Of a stretch of DNA of 64,000 bases, positions 45,395 through 52,568 are shown in pieces. The DNA lies in NCBI RefSeq assembly GCF_008107635.1, contig NZ_SDGZ01000006.1:22505-86504 (forward strand), written 5' to 3'. How positions within the stretch are numbered: position 1 is the stretch's first letter; each line of letters begins with the position of its first letter. This DNA comes from Weissella muntiaci. Its GTDB lineage: Bacteria; Bacillota; Bacilli; Lactobacillales; Lactobacillaceae. The notes under the pieces were generated by a model that searched no databases, was not told the DNA's origin, and was given only the letters and a program-made list of their open reading frames with translations. The position numbers were made by a program, and so were the translations under genes.

Positions 45395-45423
45395 ATAATA
45401 CTATATATAGTACGGTTTGTAAA
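45395..45423 (-). promoter_or_regulatory. Promoter of the small cassette with palindromic operator
   Basis: TTTACA, a 17-base spacer, TATTAT on the minus strand. The spacer contains a perfect 14-base palindrome TACTATATATAGTA (45399-45412), ideally placed for a repressor to block polymerase. The remainder of the gap to the endolysin terminator (45424-45532) is AT-rich and shows nothing else. Confidence 0.65.
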
Positions 45424-45532
45424 GTGTTTTCTTGAAATTAATTATCTTTAAAACCATCAATATGGAAATAATTAAACTCGAAACTAAGTTGTAAATGCTT
45501 AAAATTGGCAAAATAACAAATTAAACCAACAA

Positions 45533-45577
45533 AAAAAGCCCCGCCAAGTAGAGATTAATCTACCTAGCGGGGCTTTG
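45533..45577 (-). terminator. Terminator of the phage late operon
   Basis: AAAGCCCCGC/GCGGGGCTTTTTTT hairpin with an inner TAGA/TCTA stem, 55 bases after the endolysin stop. Confidence 0.92.
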
Positions 45578-45631
45578 ATATGAAATTAAAAAAAGGGATT
45601 ATCCTTTCCTTTTTATACAAATTGAATTTTA

Positions 45632-46702
45632 CTACTTAACGTAGGCTACCTTCAACCAGACTGATTCGCCATTCATCTCGATTTGAATTGAGTTTCCTAC
45701 CCGGCTCAATACCTTATAGTTATCATTCAAAGTAAAGTATTCCATAGCGCCATTGTTTCCTTGGGCTACTTGATTAGCTAGTGCATTACCGTAGCGATCT
45801 GTTAGAGTGACGCTTTGAACTGGCATATCATTATTATAATCAGCGACCGGGACACTCATATCATTGTTACGTGCGTACCAGTTAGCACCGTAACTTTGCC
45901 ACTTATCAACCACATAGACGCCGTTAAACGAAACAGTATCAGTTGTATTCGAAACTGGTGGCGCTGGCGTAACTGTAGATGAGTTGTCATCTGCCGAACC
46001 TGTTAAATCAGACCAATCACCATAAAGGTAATCCCAATCGTAACCGTCTCCGTCGCCATACTGATACATAGTAACTTTTTCCCACCAAGGAATATTCAAC
46101 ATCTTTTCCTCGGCCCATGCCTTAATTTCAGGTGTCAATTGAGAGTTACCTGTATAAGCATAAAATGCTACCCACAAAGGATGGTCTGAAATATCTGACC
46201 AATCAAAACGACCATTTGCACCAGTAGCAAAGAAATAACTAGTGTACAGTCCGACTTTCTTACCAGTCAGACGATATACTTCGTCCATGAATTGCTTTGG
46301 CTCGTTTCCTGTGAAATGGTTACCATCGACTGGATTCTCTTCAAAATCTAGCCATAGAGTAACGTTTGGGTTCGCAATATCTTCGGCACTCAATGAGCTT
46401 ACAAAGTAGCGAGCTTGCGCGATAACATCGGAATCGGAGCGTAGATAGTGGTAATATCCTAAATGCTTATCATTTTGTTGTGTCTGTAGTGATTGGCTGT
46501 ACATCAACGGATTAATATATCCAGTTCCTTCTGTGGCCTTAACAATCGCAAAATCCCAATTATTTGCTAGATAATTTTGTTGATGGCTACTTACATCAGT
46601 ACCATAAATATCTGCATGAGCCGGCGTACTTGATAATGCCATTGCGCCACCCAATGAAAGCGCCAATGCACCAGCTACAGCTAAAGTCTTAATCTTATTC
46701 AT
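45632..46702 (-). CDS. Phage endolysin, GH25 lysozyme with signal peptide
   Basis: 356-residue 1,4-beta-N-acetylmuramidase. Residues 1-30 form a standard signal peptide ending STPAHA, then DIYGTDVSSHQ begins the GH25 barrel (Asp35), with LWLDFEEN (Asp117, Glu119) as the catalytic acidic pair. A Pro/Thr-rich linker near 250 leads to a C-terminal domain of about 100 residues, presumed wall-binding, which I cannot name. The signal peptide implies Sec-dependent export, so the holin may serve to trigger activity rather than to release the enzyme. The start is ATG at 46702 after AGGAGAG. Confidence 0.93.
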   Translation of the reverse strand: MNKIKTLAVAGALALSLGGAMALSSTPAHADIYGTDVSSHQQNYLANNWDFAIVKATEGTGYINPLMYSQSLQTQQNDKHLGYYHYLRSDSDVIAQARYFVSSLSAEDIANPNVTLWLDFEENPVDGNHFTGNEPKQFMDEVYRLTGKKVGLYTSYFFATGANGRFDWSDISDHPLWVAFYAYTGNSQLTPEIKAWAEEKMLNIPWWEKVTMYQYGDGDGYDWDYLYGDWSDLTGSADDNSSTVTPAPPVSNTTDTVSFNGVYVVDKWQSYGANWYARNNDMSVPVADYNNDMPVQSVTLTDRYGNALANQVAQGNNGAMEYFTLNDNYKVLSRVGNSIQIEMNGESVWLKVAYVK

Positions 46703-46910
46703 TCGTGCTCTCCTGATCTTTGTTACGAGTTGAAATCTTTCCAATAGTTGAACCGCCAAGCACCGAGGCAATTAATGCAACGATGGCATAAATCGTGCTT
46801 GATACCTCCGAACCAAGTGGCAAGTTCCAAATCTTAGCAATTGCCAAATAAAAAGTCGCCAACGCTGTTAATACAGTAGTGGCGACTGATGCAAATTCAG
46901 TTTTATTCAT
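46695..46910 (-). CDS. Phage holin
   Basis: 71-residue membrane protein with two helices (ATTVLTALATFYLAIAKIW and TIYAIVALIASVLGGSTIG) and a charged C-terminus, the class II holin layout. The start is ATG at 46910 after AGAAGGAAC, overlapping the preceding gene; the endolysin start lies inside its 3' end. Its role is to depolarise or perforate the membrane at lysis time. Confidence 0.85.
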   Translation of the reverse strand: MNKTEFASVATTVLTALATFYLAIAKIWNLPLGSEVSSTIYAIVALIASVLGGSTIGKISTRNKDQESTNE

Positions 46911-47130
46911 GTTGAGTTCCTTCTGTAAGTTCCTTCCATTCTTCAATTTTATTTAAACGTTTTTCGTGGTCATCTAATCGCACTTCTGTTTGGTGGTCTA
47001 ATTTATCAACTTTAATTCCAATTCGATCTATTGGCTTTTTCACAAAAGTGTTCAGTATATATCCGAGAGCTGTTAATGCAAAACCGACTACAGTGACAAA
47101 TGCCGCCCACTCATCCCAACTTTTAGGCAA
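46903..47130 (-). CDS. Small holin-associated / XhlA-like protein
   Basis: 75 residues: a short N-terminal part, one membrane helix (AAFVTVVGFALTALGYIL) and a C-terminal charged coiled coil (KLDHQTEVRLDDHEKRLNKIEEW). The topology is that of XhlA-like lysis accessory proteins. The start is TTG at 47130 directly after AAAGGAGGAAG; a longer frame to 47172 has no ribosome binding site. It overlaps the holin gene by eight bases. Confidence 0.78.
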   Translation of the reverse strand: MPKSWDEWAAFVTVVGFALTALGYILNTFVKKPIDRIGIKVDKLDHQTEVRLDDHEKRLNKIEEWKELTEGTQHE

Positions 47131-47144
47131 TATCTTCCTCCTTT

Positions 47145-48569
47145 CTATGCTGTCGGTACTCCCGCAGACCAAATCATTGCATCACCAGTTCCATAAGATC
47201 CCGCAACAGCTCTCACATAATTGTTTGATGGAAATCCCGTAATGCTAGTAGTGTGAATAGTCCCATCCGGATTGATTTGAAAATCAACTCCATCAGAGCC
47301 GTCCTCATCAGCAAATTTGATCAATACTCCACTAGTTAATGCTCCGAATTGCTCGACTCTCAAACCTAAAGGCATTTTTTCTTGTGCTAACTCAAACCTT
47401 GTATTAGTAGGAACGTTGCTTTTGAAAGAGCTATCCCCATAAATGAACACAACATTTCCTTTGCGGATTAGATTAACCGTCAAACCATAAGGAAAGGCTA
47501 TTCCGCCTGTGTCATACAAATAAGCATCTTTGTTCAATAACTCCCATTTTCCATCTACTCCTGATAGAGAGTCCGCAGATGGAAACTGAGTTCCGGAAGT
47601 TTGTGATACAACCGATCTAAATATTGCACCTTTTAATTGGCCGGTTCTTGGATTTCCAAGCGAAGGCACACGTACAAGTTGATTAGCTAGATATTGTGTA
47701 TTTGGAGACCAATTAACAATAGCTACAGTACCAATTGCGTCTTTTCCCGCCGGCCCTTGTGGCCCTTGGTCGCCTTTTACACCCTGAACTCCTTGTTCAC
47801 CTTGCAATCCTTGTATCCCTTGTGGCCCCTGAGCGCCAGTGTCGCCTTTAATGCCGGTAGCCCCTGACATATCAGTAATAAGTGTAAACTTCGTACCATT
47901 CCATAAATAAAGCTCAGCATTGTGTGGATCATCAACGTTAGACGAAATAATTACAAAGTCTCCCTTGGTCAAATTCTTTCCGTCCATTGCTGAATAGCTG
48001 GGAAATGTTTCGGCAATCGAGAAATCCTTTCCAGCGACTCCTTGAATGCCTTGCACACCTTGCTCTCCCTGCTTACCTTGAACTCCCTGAGGGCCTTGTT
48101 CACCATCTTTACCACTAGGCCCCATTTCTCCCTGATCGCCTTTTACACCTTGTGGGCCCACCTTAATTTGCTGAATTTTCTCATCCATCGCTTTTAAAAC
48201 ATAGTCAAAGGTAACCTTATAAAACAGATCGCCCTCGACTTCTTTTAAATTTGCAGATACCTCAAATCCAAGCGACCCTGACGATGGATAGATTTCAACA
48301 GTTCCGTCCGGTTTTCTTACGTTAATTTCTAGACTGTAGTGTCCGGGTGTTAGCTTCATCAAGTTTTCATCTGTAAAATCAAGCTCAATTAAATCATCAA
48401 TGACTTTTGGCTTAACATCAAATAGATAGCCATCGTTGGCAACACTTACTGAGACCTCATCACCAGATATTTGCTGGTTTACGCCACTAGAAATCAAACG
48501 AAATAGAAACTTGGTTGCTGTATCACTCACCTTACTTTCAAGGTCAGACATTGTTTTGATTTCTCTCAT
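47145..48569 (-). CDS. Phage tail fibre / receptor-binding protein with collagen-like repeats
   Basis: 474 residues. An N-terminal domain of about 135 residues (baseplate-attachment type, similar in style to BppU N-termini), then Gly-X-Y collagen-like tract one (about 138-173), a short domain with ELYLWNGTKFTLI, tract two (about 236-275) and a C-terminal domain that shares clear motifs with the upstream baseplate protein (NWSPN, ELLNKDAY, IRKGNVVFI, final WSAGVPTA). Collagen-like tracts trimerise and extend the fibre. The start is ATG at 48569 after AGAAAGGAAAC. Confidence 0.85.
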   Translation of the reverse strand: MREIKTMSDLESKVSDTATKFLFRLISSGVNQQISGDEVSVSVANDGYLFDVKPKVIDDLIELDFTDENLMKLTPGHYSLEINVRKPDGTVEIYPSSGSLGFEVSANLKEVEGDLFYKVTFDYVLKAMDEKIQQIKVGPQGVKGDQGEMGPSGKDGEQGPQGVQGKQGEQGVQGIQGVAGKDFSIAETFPSYSAMDGKNLTKGDFVIISSNVDDPHNAELYLWNGTKFTLITDMSGATGIKGDTGAQGPQGIQGLQGEQGVQGVKGDQGPQGPAGKDAIGTVAIVNWSPNTQYLANQLVRVPSLGNPRTGQLKGAIFRSVVSQTSGTQFPSADSLSGVDGKWELLNKDAYLYDTGGIAFPYGLTVNLIRKGNVVFIYGDSSFKSNVPTNTRFELAQEKMPLGLRVEQFGALTSGVLIKFADEDGSDGVDFQINPDGTIHTTSITGFPSNNYVRAVAGSYGTGDAMIWSAGVPTA

Positions 48570-48582
48570 ACAAGTTTCCTTT

Positions 48583-50058
48583 CTAGATATTTGGTATTCC
48601 TGCATTCCAAGTCATCGATGCCGGTTCAGCATAATAAGTCAACGCTACAGCATCTCCGTTATCTGCCTTACCCATTTGAGAATTACCCAACCATGATGAA
48701 ACATTGATATCTGGGGCGTTAGTCGCGAGTTTAATGTGGGCGTGCCAATCCGCATGCTTATTAAACGTAAAATAAGTAAACGCAATTTGTCTCGTTTGAG
48801 TAGTACCGGGCAAATAGTTCGCTACATAAAATGCTGGTGATGGAATTTTGTCACCTACTGGCACCATTTCAATAATTTGGTTAACTCCATCTGTATTAAA
48901 CGTTCCGCCGATATCCAGCAGTACAATATTGCCATGCCGATACCACCTAGCATTCAATCCATAGAACACTGTACTTTCAGCTGTAATCTCGTAGCTTTCA
49001 GGATTTGCAAGTTCCCATAACTCGCTTGCATCGGCTGAACTTGGGAAGCTCTTTCCCGTATTGTGGTCTTTCTTAGCAATAAACGTTGGATTCGTTAATT
49101 TTCCAGTGGCAAAATCCCCCATATCTCTAAAAGTGATCTTTTGGCCAGCTAGTACATTCATATTTGGTCGCCAATTACTTACGAACTCAACATCACGCCA
49201 ACCTACAATTTTTCCATCACTAACGGCGGTAATCTTACGGCCACCAGCGTAATAGTCAGCAATGATTGTACCAGTTGTTGCTGAACTCCCTGTAATAACT
49301 TCGACTGTATACCAGCCTGCAAATGGCGCATTTGTTAATTGCTTATCCGCCACGAACCAACGGCCGGGGTATTTCAGCATATTCAAGGCTACATCGTCAA
49401 AACTTACAAAGGTAGCTGCACGAGTTTTAAAACTACCTTCAATCGGATTTAGATAAACATTTTCGCCGCTTAGAATGTTCTTCCCATTCAAAGTAACGAC
49501 CTGCTTGTCCTCAATTTCTTTGGCCAATGAAGCTAGAGAAAGCTTTAGTGCGTCATAAGCACCTTGTTGTGCTGATAATGCAGTATCGAAACTTGAAAGC
49601 TTATCCTTAGAGTCTTGAATTAATTTTTCAATTGCATCAATATAATCGCTTGAAGGATTAGATGTGAAAATGATGTTGTTTCCAAGTACGTTAAACATAA
49701 TCGGAATACTAGAAACCACCATTCCAGTTTCATCAGAAACGCTGATATAGCCTTCCTCAATATCTCCTGATGCTTGGTACATCTCAGCTGGAATAACCAT
49801 AGAGAATTGACCTGCTTCGGCATTGATAACGTTATTAACCGTTGAAATCTCTTTAATCTTTCCCGAAGCGTCCTTTGCCGTTATCTTGATAGTTTTATTT
49901 GAAATGTTGAAAGGTAAATTACCATTCTTTAGCCAGATAAAGACTTCACGGCCATTGTCTCCTTGGCGACCATTCAACTGCTCAATCAAGGTAACGTCTG
50001 TCATATTTAACAGAGTATTAACAATGGCGAATTTACCTACTGTTTGTGCTGTTGCCAT
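48583..50058 (-). CDS. Phage baseplate upper protein (BppU-like) with receptor-binding C-terminus
   Basis: 491 residues. The N-terminal 130 residues match the BppU fold (GDNGREVFIWLKNGNLPF, then AKDASGKIK); next come a short coiled coil (about 140-195) and beta-rich domains. The final 200 residues carry NWRPNMNVLAGQ, ELANPESYEI, YRHGNIVLLDIGG and the closing TWNAGIPNI, the same architecture as the fibre encoded next. It therefore probably attaches to the baseplate and also contacts receptor. The ribosome binding site is GGAAAGGAAG. Confidence 0.85.
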   Translation of the reverse strand: MATAQTVGKFAIVNTLLNMTDVTLIEQLNGRQGDNGREVFIWLKNGNLPFNISNKTIKITAKDASGKIKEISTVNNVINAEAGQFSMVIPAEMYQASGDIEEGYISVSDETGMVVSSIPIMFNVLGNNIIFTSNPSSDYIDAIEKLIQDSKDKLSSFDTALSAQQGAYDALKLSLASLAKEIEDKQVVTLNGKNILSGENVYLNPIEGSFKTRAATFVSFDDVALNMLKYPGRWFVADKQLTNAPFAGWYTVEVITGSSATTGTIIADYYAGGRKITAVSDGKIVGWRDVEFVSNWRPNMNVLAGQKITFRDMGDFATGKLTNPTFIAKKDHNTGKSFPSSADASELWELANPESYEITAESTVFYGLNARWYRHGNIVLLDIGGTFNTDGVNQIIEMVPVGDKIPSPAFYVANYLPGTTQTRQIAFTYFTFNKHADWHAHIKLATNAPDINVSSWLGNSQMGKADNGDAVALTYYAEPASMTWNAGIPNI

Positions 50059-50059
50059 A

Positions 50060-50455
50060 TTACTTCCTTTCCAATAATCCGCTTAGGATCATAATTTCAT
50101 TCATTTTATTAATGGCATCTTCGATTTGCTTTAGCTGAGCTTCATATTCTCCACTAAGCTCTTCAATGCCAATCTTATTTGGCAACCAGAAATTTAATCC
50201 CGATGCCTTGTTGCCCTCGATATCCACCAAATGATACAAATTAAACGTACTAATCAATTGATTTAACTCATTTTTGAGTAATAAAATAGCGCTCCCGATA
50301 TCTAGGAACGCTTGATCGTTATATTTTGTGGCTACCACTTCACTAATTGACGTTGGCATTTCATCAATCATCGCTAAATTGTAAAAGGCTTGATACATAT
50401 CCAACGTAGAACTATTTAGCTTGCTGATTTTCTTCGCCATCTGATCCATTGTCAT
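50060..50455 (-). CDS. Small phage baseplate-region protein (131 aa)
   Basis: Helical protein of unknown function between Tal and the baseplate upper protein. The pattern of Met/Lys-rich N-terminus, central LLLKNELNQLISTFNLYHL and C-terminal coiled coil (EAQLKQIEDAINKMNEIM) suggests a structural or assembly role. The start is taken as ATG at 50455, inside the end of the previous gene; further ATGs at 50449 and 50440 are possible. Confidence 0.75.
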   Translation of the reverse strand: MTMDQMAKKISKLNSSTLDMYQAFYNLAMIDEMPTSISEVVATKYNDQAFLDIGSAILLLKNELNQLISTFNLYHLVDIEGNKASGLNFWLPNKIGIEELSGEYEAQLKQIEDAINKMNEIMILSGLLERK

Positions 50456-50645
50456 CAACTACCGGCACCCCCTTTAACACACCTTTATTATCAATAGCCA
50501 AAGCCCACTTATTACCGTCAGGACTAAGAATAATCAAAGTATCATTTTCATCAAACGGCTTTCCATTAATGCCTTTCCAATGACTCAACGCATAAGCTGG
50601 ATTACCGTCATTATCTGGCACTTGAACGATGTTTTTTTTCGCCAT
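50412..50645 (-). CDS. Small phage tail protein (77 aa)
   Basis: 77 residues with a beta-type pattern: MAKKNIVQVPDNDGNPAYALSHWKGINGKP, then LIILSPDGNKWALAIDNKGVLKG and an acidic tail. Common in this position of lactic-acid-bacterial phages; function unknown. The ribosome binding site is AGAGGAG. It overlaps the next gene in another frame. Confidence 0.75.
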   Translation of the reverse strand: MAKKNIVQVPDNDGNPAYALSHWKGINGKPFDENDTLIILSPDGNKWALAIDNKGVLKGVPVVDDNGSDGEENQQAK

Positions 50646-50648
50646 ATA

Positions 50649-51725
50649 CTACTCCTCTACTGTTCCGACGACCCAACCACCAAAAGAATTATTATTATTT
50701 TGCTTTTCCTGAATATTCTTAATCATCTTCGCCTGAGACCTTTGACTATCCAGAAAGTTGGCTCGACTATTGTTCAGTTCAATTTGAACCGCAGTAGACA
50801 CAAACGGAGTCTCTGTGATCGATACAACTTCCACTTTCGTTATAAAACCGGTATCTAATATTTGCACACTCCAAAGCTCTCCGGGTTTAACCTTTCGATT
50901 TTCCTCTGTAGTAACGGCGAATGAGATAGTTGGTTGTAAAACGAACGATTGTGCCACTAAAGAGCGCATCTGATTAACGTCCGTAATAGTATCACTTTCA
51001 ACTCGAATACCTTCCCTGATACCCCAAGCATTAATAGAGTCCTGATCTTCCACATAAAACGGACTGAACGCTGGTGTTTCTGCAGTAGATACGGCCTGAA
51101 TTCGATTCACAATGCTTTGACTGTCATACTGTAGCTGAATATCGCTAGTATCGTTCCGATAACGAAAAACATTCTTAGTATCAGTTGTGTAGTGTCCCTC
51201 GTCATACAGATGAACGATATGATTATCAGGTATCACAGCATAAACTCCAAAGGTATCTTTTAAGGTTGAAATTCCTTCCGAAACAGTTACGTTACCAAAA
51301 TCAGTGAGCGTCTGATTAGCATTATAGTTACCGTGGATTCGGAAACTAAAACCTTGCACTCCATCAAACAAAAAAGACAACGCACCATTAAGGTTAAATG
51401 CAACGTCGCCCGCTTTGATATTTGACTGAACTCGTGATGATAGTTGGTAATAAACATGCGTGGCAGTAATCTGCATCGTGTGTTTGCCACCGTTAAAATC
51501 ATCAACGATTTGCTTAATGATGTATTCTTGACCATCGTAAAATATACTATTCTCTGATGTTAATAAATTAAATGCCAAAGAACGATCATCATAGGCTGTA
51601 AACGCTAATTGATACTGCTCGTTTTTGCTCCAAACCCTTTGAAAGGTGTCCCATAAAATCGCCGATAATATTTGTTTATTCTGGCCATCGTGCGATTGAA
51701 TGACAACCGTATTCTCAGCAAACAT
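50649..51725 (-). CDS. Phage tail protein, Tal / gp44-like N-terminal module
   Basis: 358 residues matching the baseplate-hub fold (gp27/gp44-like) found at the N-terminus of tail-associated lysins and prophage tail endopeptidases. It ends after this module and has no lysozyme, NlpC/P60 or M23 domain, so this short Tal is structural only; the lytic function seems to reside in the tape measure. The start follows the Dit stop directly (TAAATG). Confidence 0.82.
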   Translation of the reverse strand: MFAENTVVIQSHDGQNKQILSAILWDTFQRVWSKNEQYQLAFTAYDDRSLAFNLLTSENSIFYDGQEYIIKQIVDDFNGGKHTMQITATHVYYQLSSRVQSNIKAGDVAFNLNGALSFLFDGVQGFSFRIHGNYNANQTLTDFGNVTVSEGISTLKDTFGVYAVIPDNHIVHLYDEGHYTTDTKNVFRYRNDTSDIQLQYDSQSIVNRIQAVSTAETPAFSPFYVEDQDSINAWGIREGIRVESDTITDVNQMRSLVAQSFVLQPTISFAVTTEENRKVKPGELWSVQILDTGFITKVEVVSITETPFVSTAVQIELNNSRANFLDSQRSQAKMIKNIQEKQNNNNSFGGWVVGTVEE

Positions 51726-52553
51726 TTAAAAGTATAAAAACGGAAAACTAAAGGTTATATCAACATTACTTAGGCCAGTAATCTCAATGTTGTTATTTCC
51801 TTTGGCCAACTCAATATGCCCGAAATCAGTATCAACGTTTGTCGAGTTATTGAGATATGGAATCACCCCATTTAAGACAAATGTATCACCAGTATTTAAA
51901 GCTGAATTTACCGATATACTCGTGTTGTTTGTTGTATTTTTTATAGTAAAGTTGCTCCCTGAGCCCTTTATTGTAGTAATTAGATCATGATGTTGCCGAT
52001 AGGGATCAATCACGACATCACTAGGATTAAAAATACTAAAGGAGTTTTGCTTACTATGATAATTAAGTGGCTTATCACTAGGAATGTTCATACCAAAATC
52101 TAGTTTGTCCAATTCATCGGGTAACTCATCAGAGCGCACCAATGATTGAGCCATACCACTTGGGTTAATGAACGTTAAATCCACCAAACTTTGCGAACTA
52201 TTTTGTACCGGGACAATATCCACTGGATTTGCAATCACAAAATAGACCTTTCCCGGCTCGTGTGAGCTTCGTAATCTGATTATGCTCCGACTATAAAAGA
52301 TACTTTGAAGCTCCGATCTAACCACCCTAAAATCAGCCATGTTCTTTGCAGAAATAAATAAGCTCATCGTGATAGTTGTTGCTCCAAAACTCACCGTCTG
52401 CAACCTTTGTCCATCACTTCCGGCTACAGTCAACCAATCGGAAGTAATCGCCGGAGCTGTGCTTTGTAAGTTCAGAAAGTGAACATTTGGCAACCTCGCA
52501 GTTAGATCAAACTCATCCTGACTATTCTGCATTACATAGATATGACCGTACAT
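51726..52553 (-). CDS. Phage distal tail protein (Dit)
   Basis: 275 residues, first component of the baseplate hub. The N-terminal MYGHIYVMQNSQDEFDLTARLPN and the following belt (GSDGQRLQTVSFGATTITMSLFI) fit the Dit/SPP1 gp19.1 family; the C-terminal galectin-like half is beta-rich. It sits in the expected slot between tape measure and Tal. The ribosome binding site is AAAGGAGAAAGG. Confidence 0.85.
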   Translation of the reverse strand: MYGHIYVMQNSQDEFDLTARLPNVHFLNLQSTAPAITSDWLTVAGSDGQRLQTVSFGATTITMSLFISAKNMADFRVVRSELQSIFYSRSIIRLRSSHEPGKVYFVIANPVDIVPVQNSSQSLVDLTFINPSGMAQSLVRSDELPDELDKLDFGMNIPSDKPLNYHSKQNSFSIFNPSDVVIDPYRQHHDLITTIKGSGSNFTIKNTTNNTSISVNSALNTGDTFVLNGVIPYLNNSTNVDTDFGHIELAKGNNNIEITGLSNVDITFSFPFLYF

Positions 52554-52568
52554 ACCTTTCTCCTTTCA

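Noticed and set aside
47740..48160. Repetitive GC-richer DNA as a mobile or satellite repeat
   Set aside because: It is explained fully by the collagen-like Gly-X-Y coding tracts of the tail fibre.
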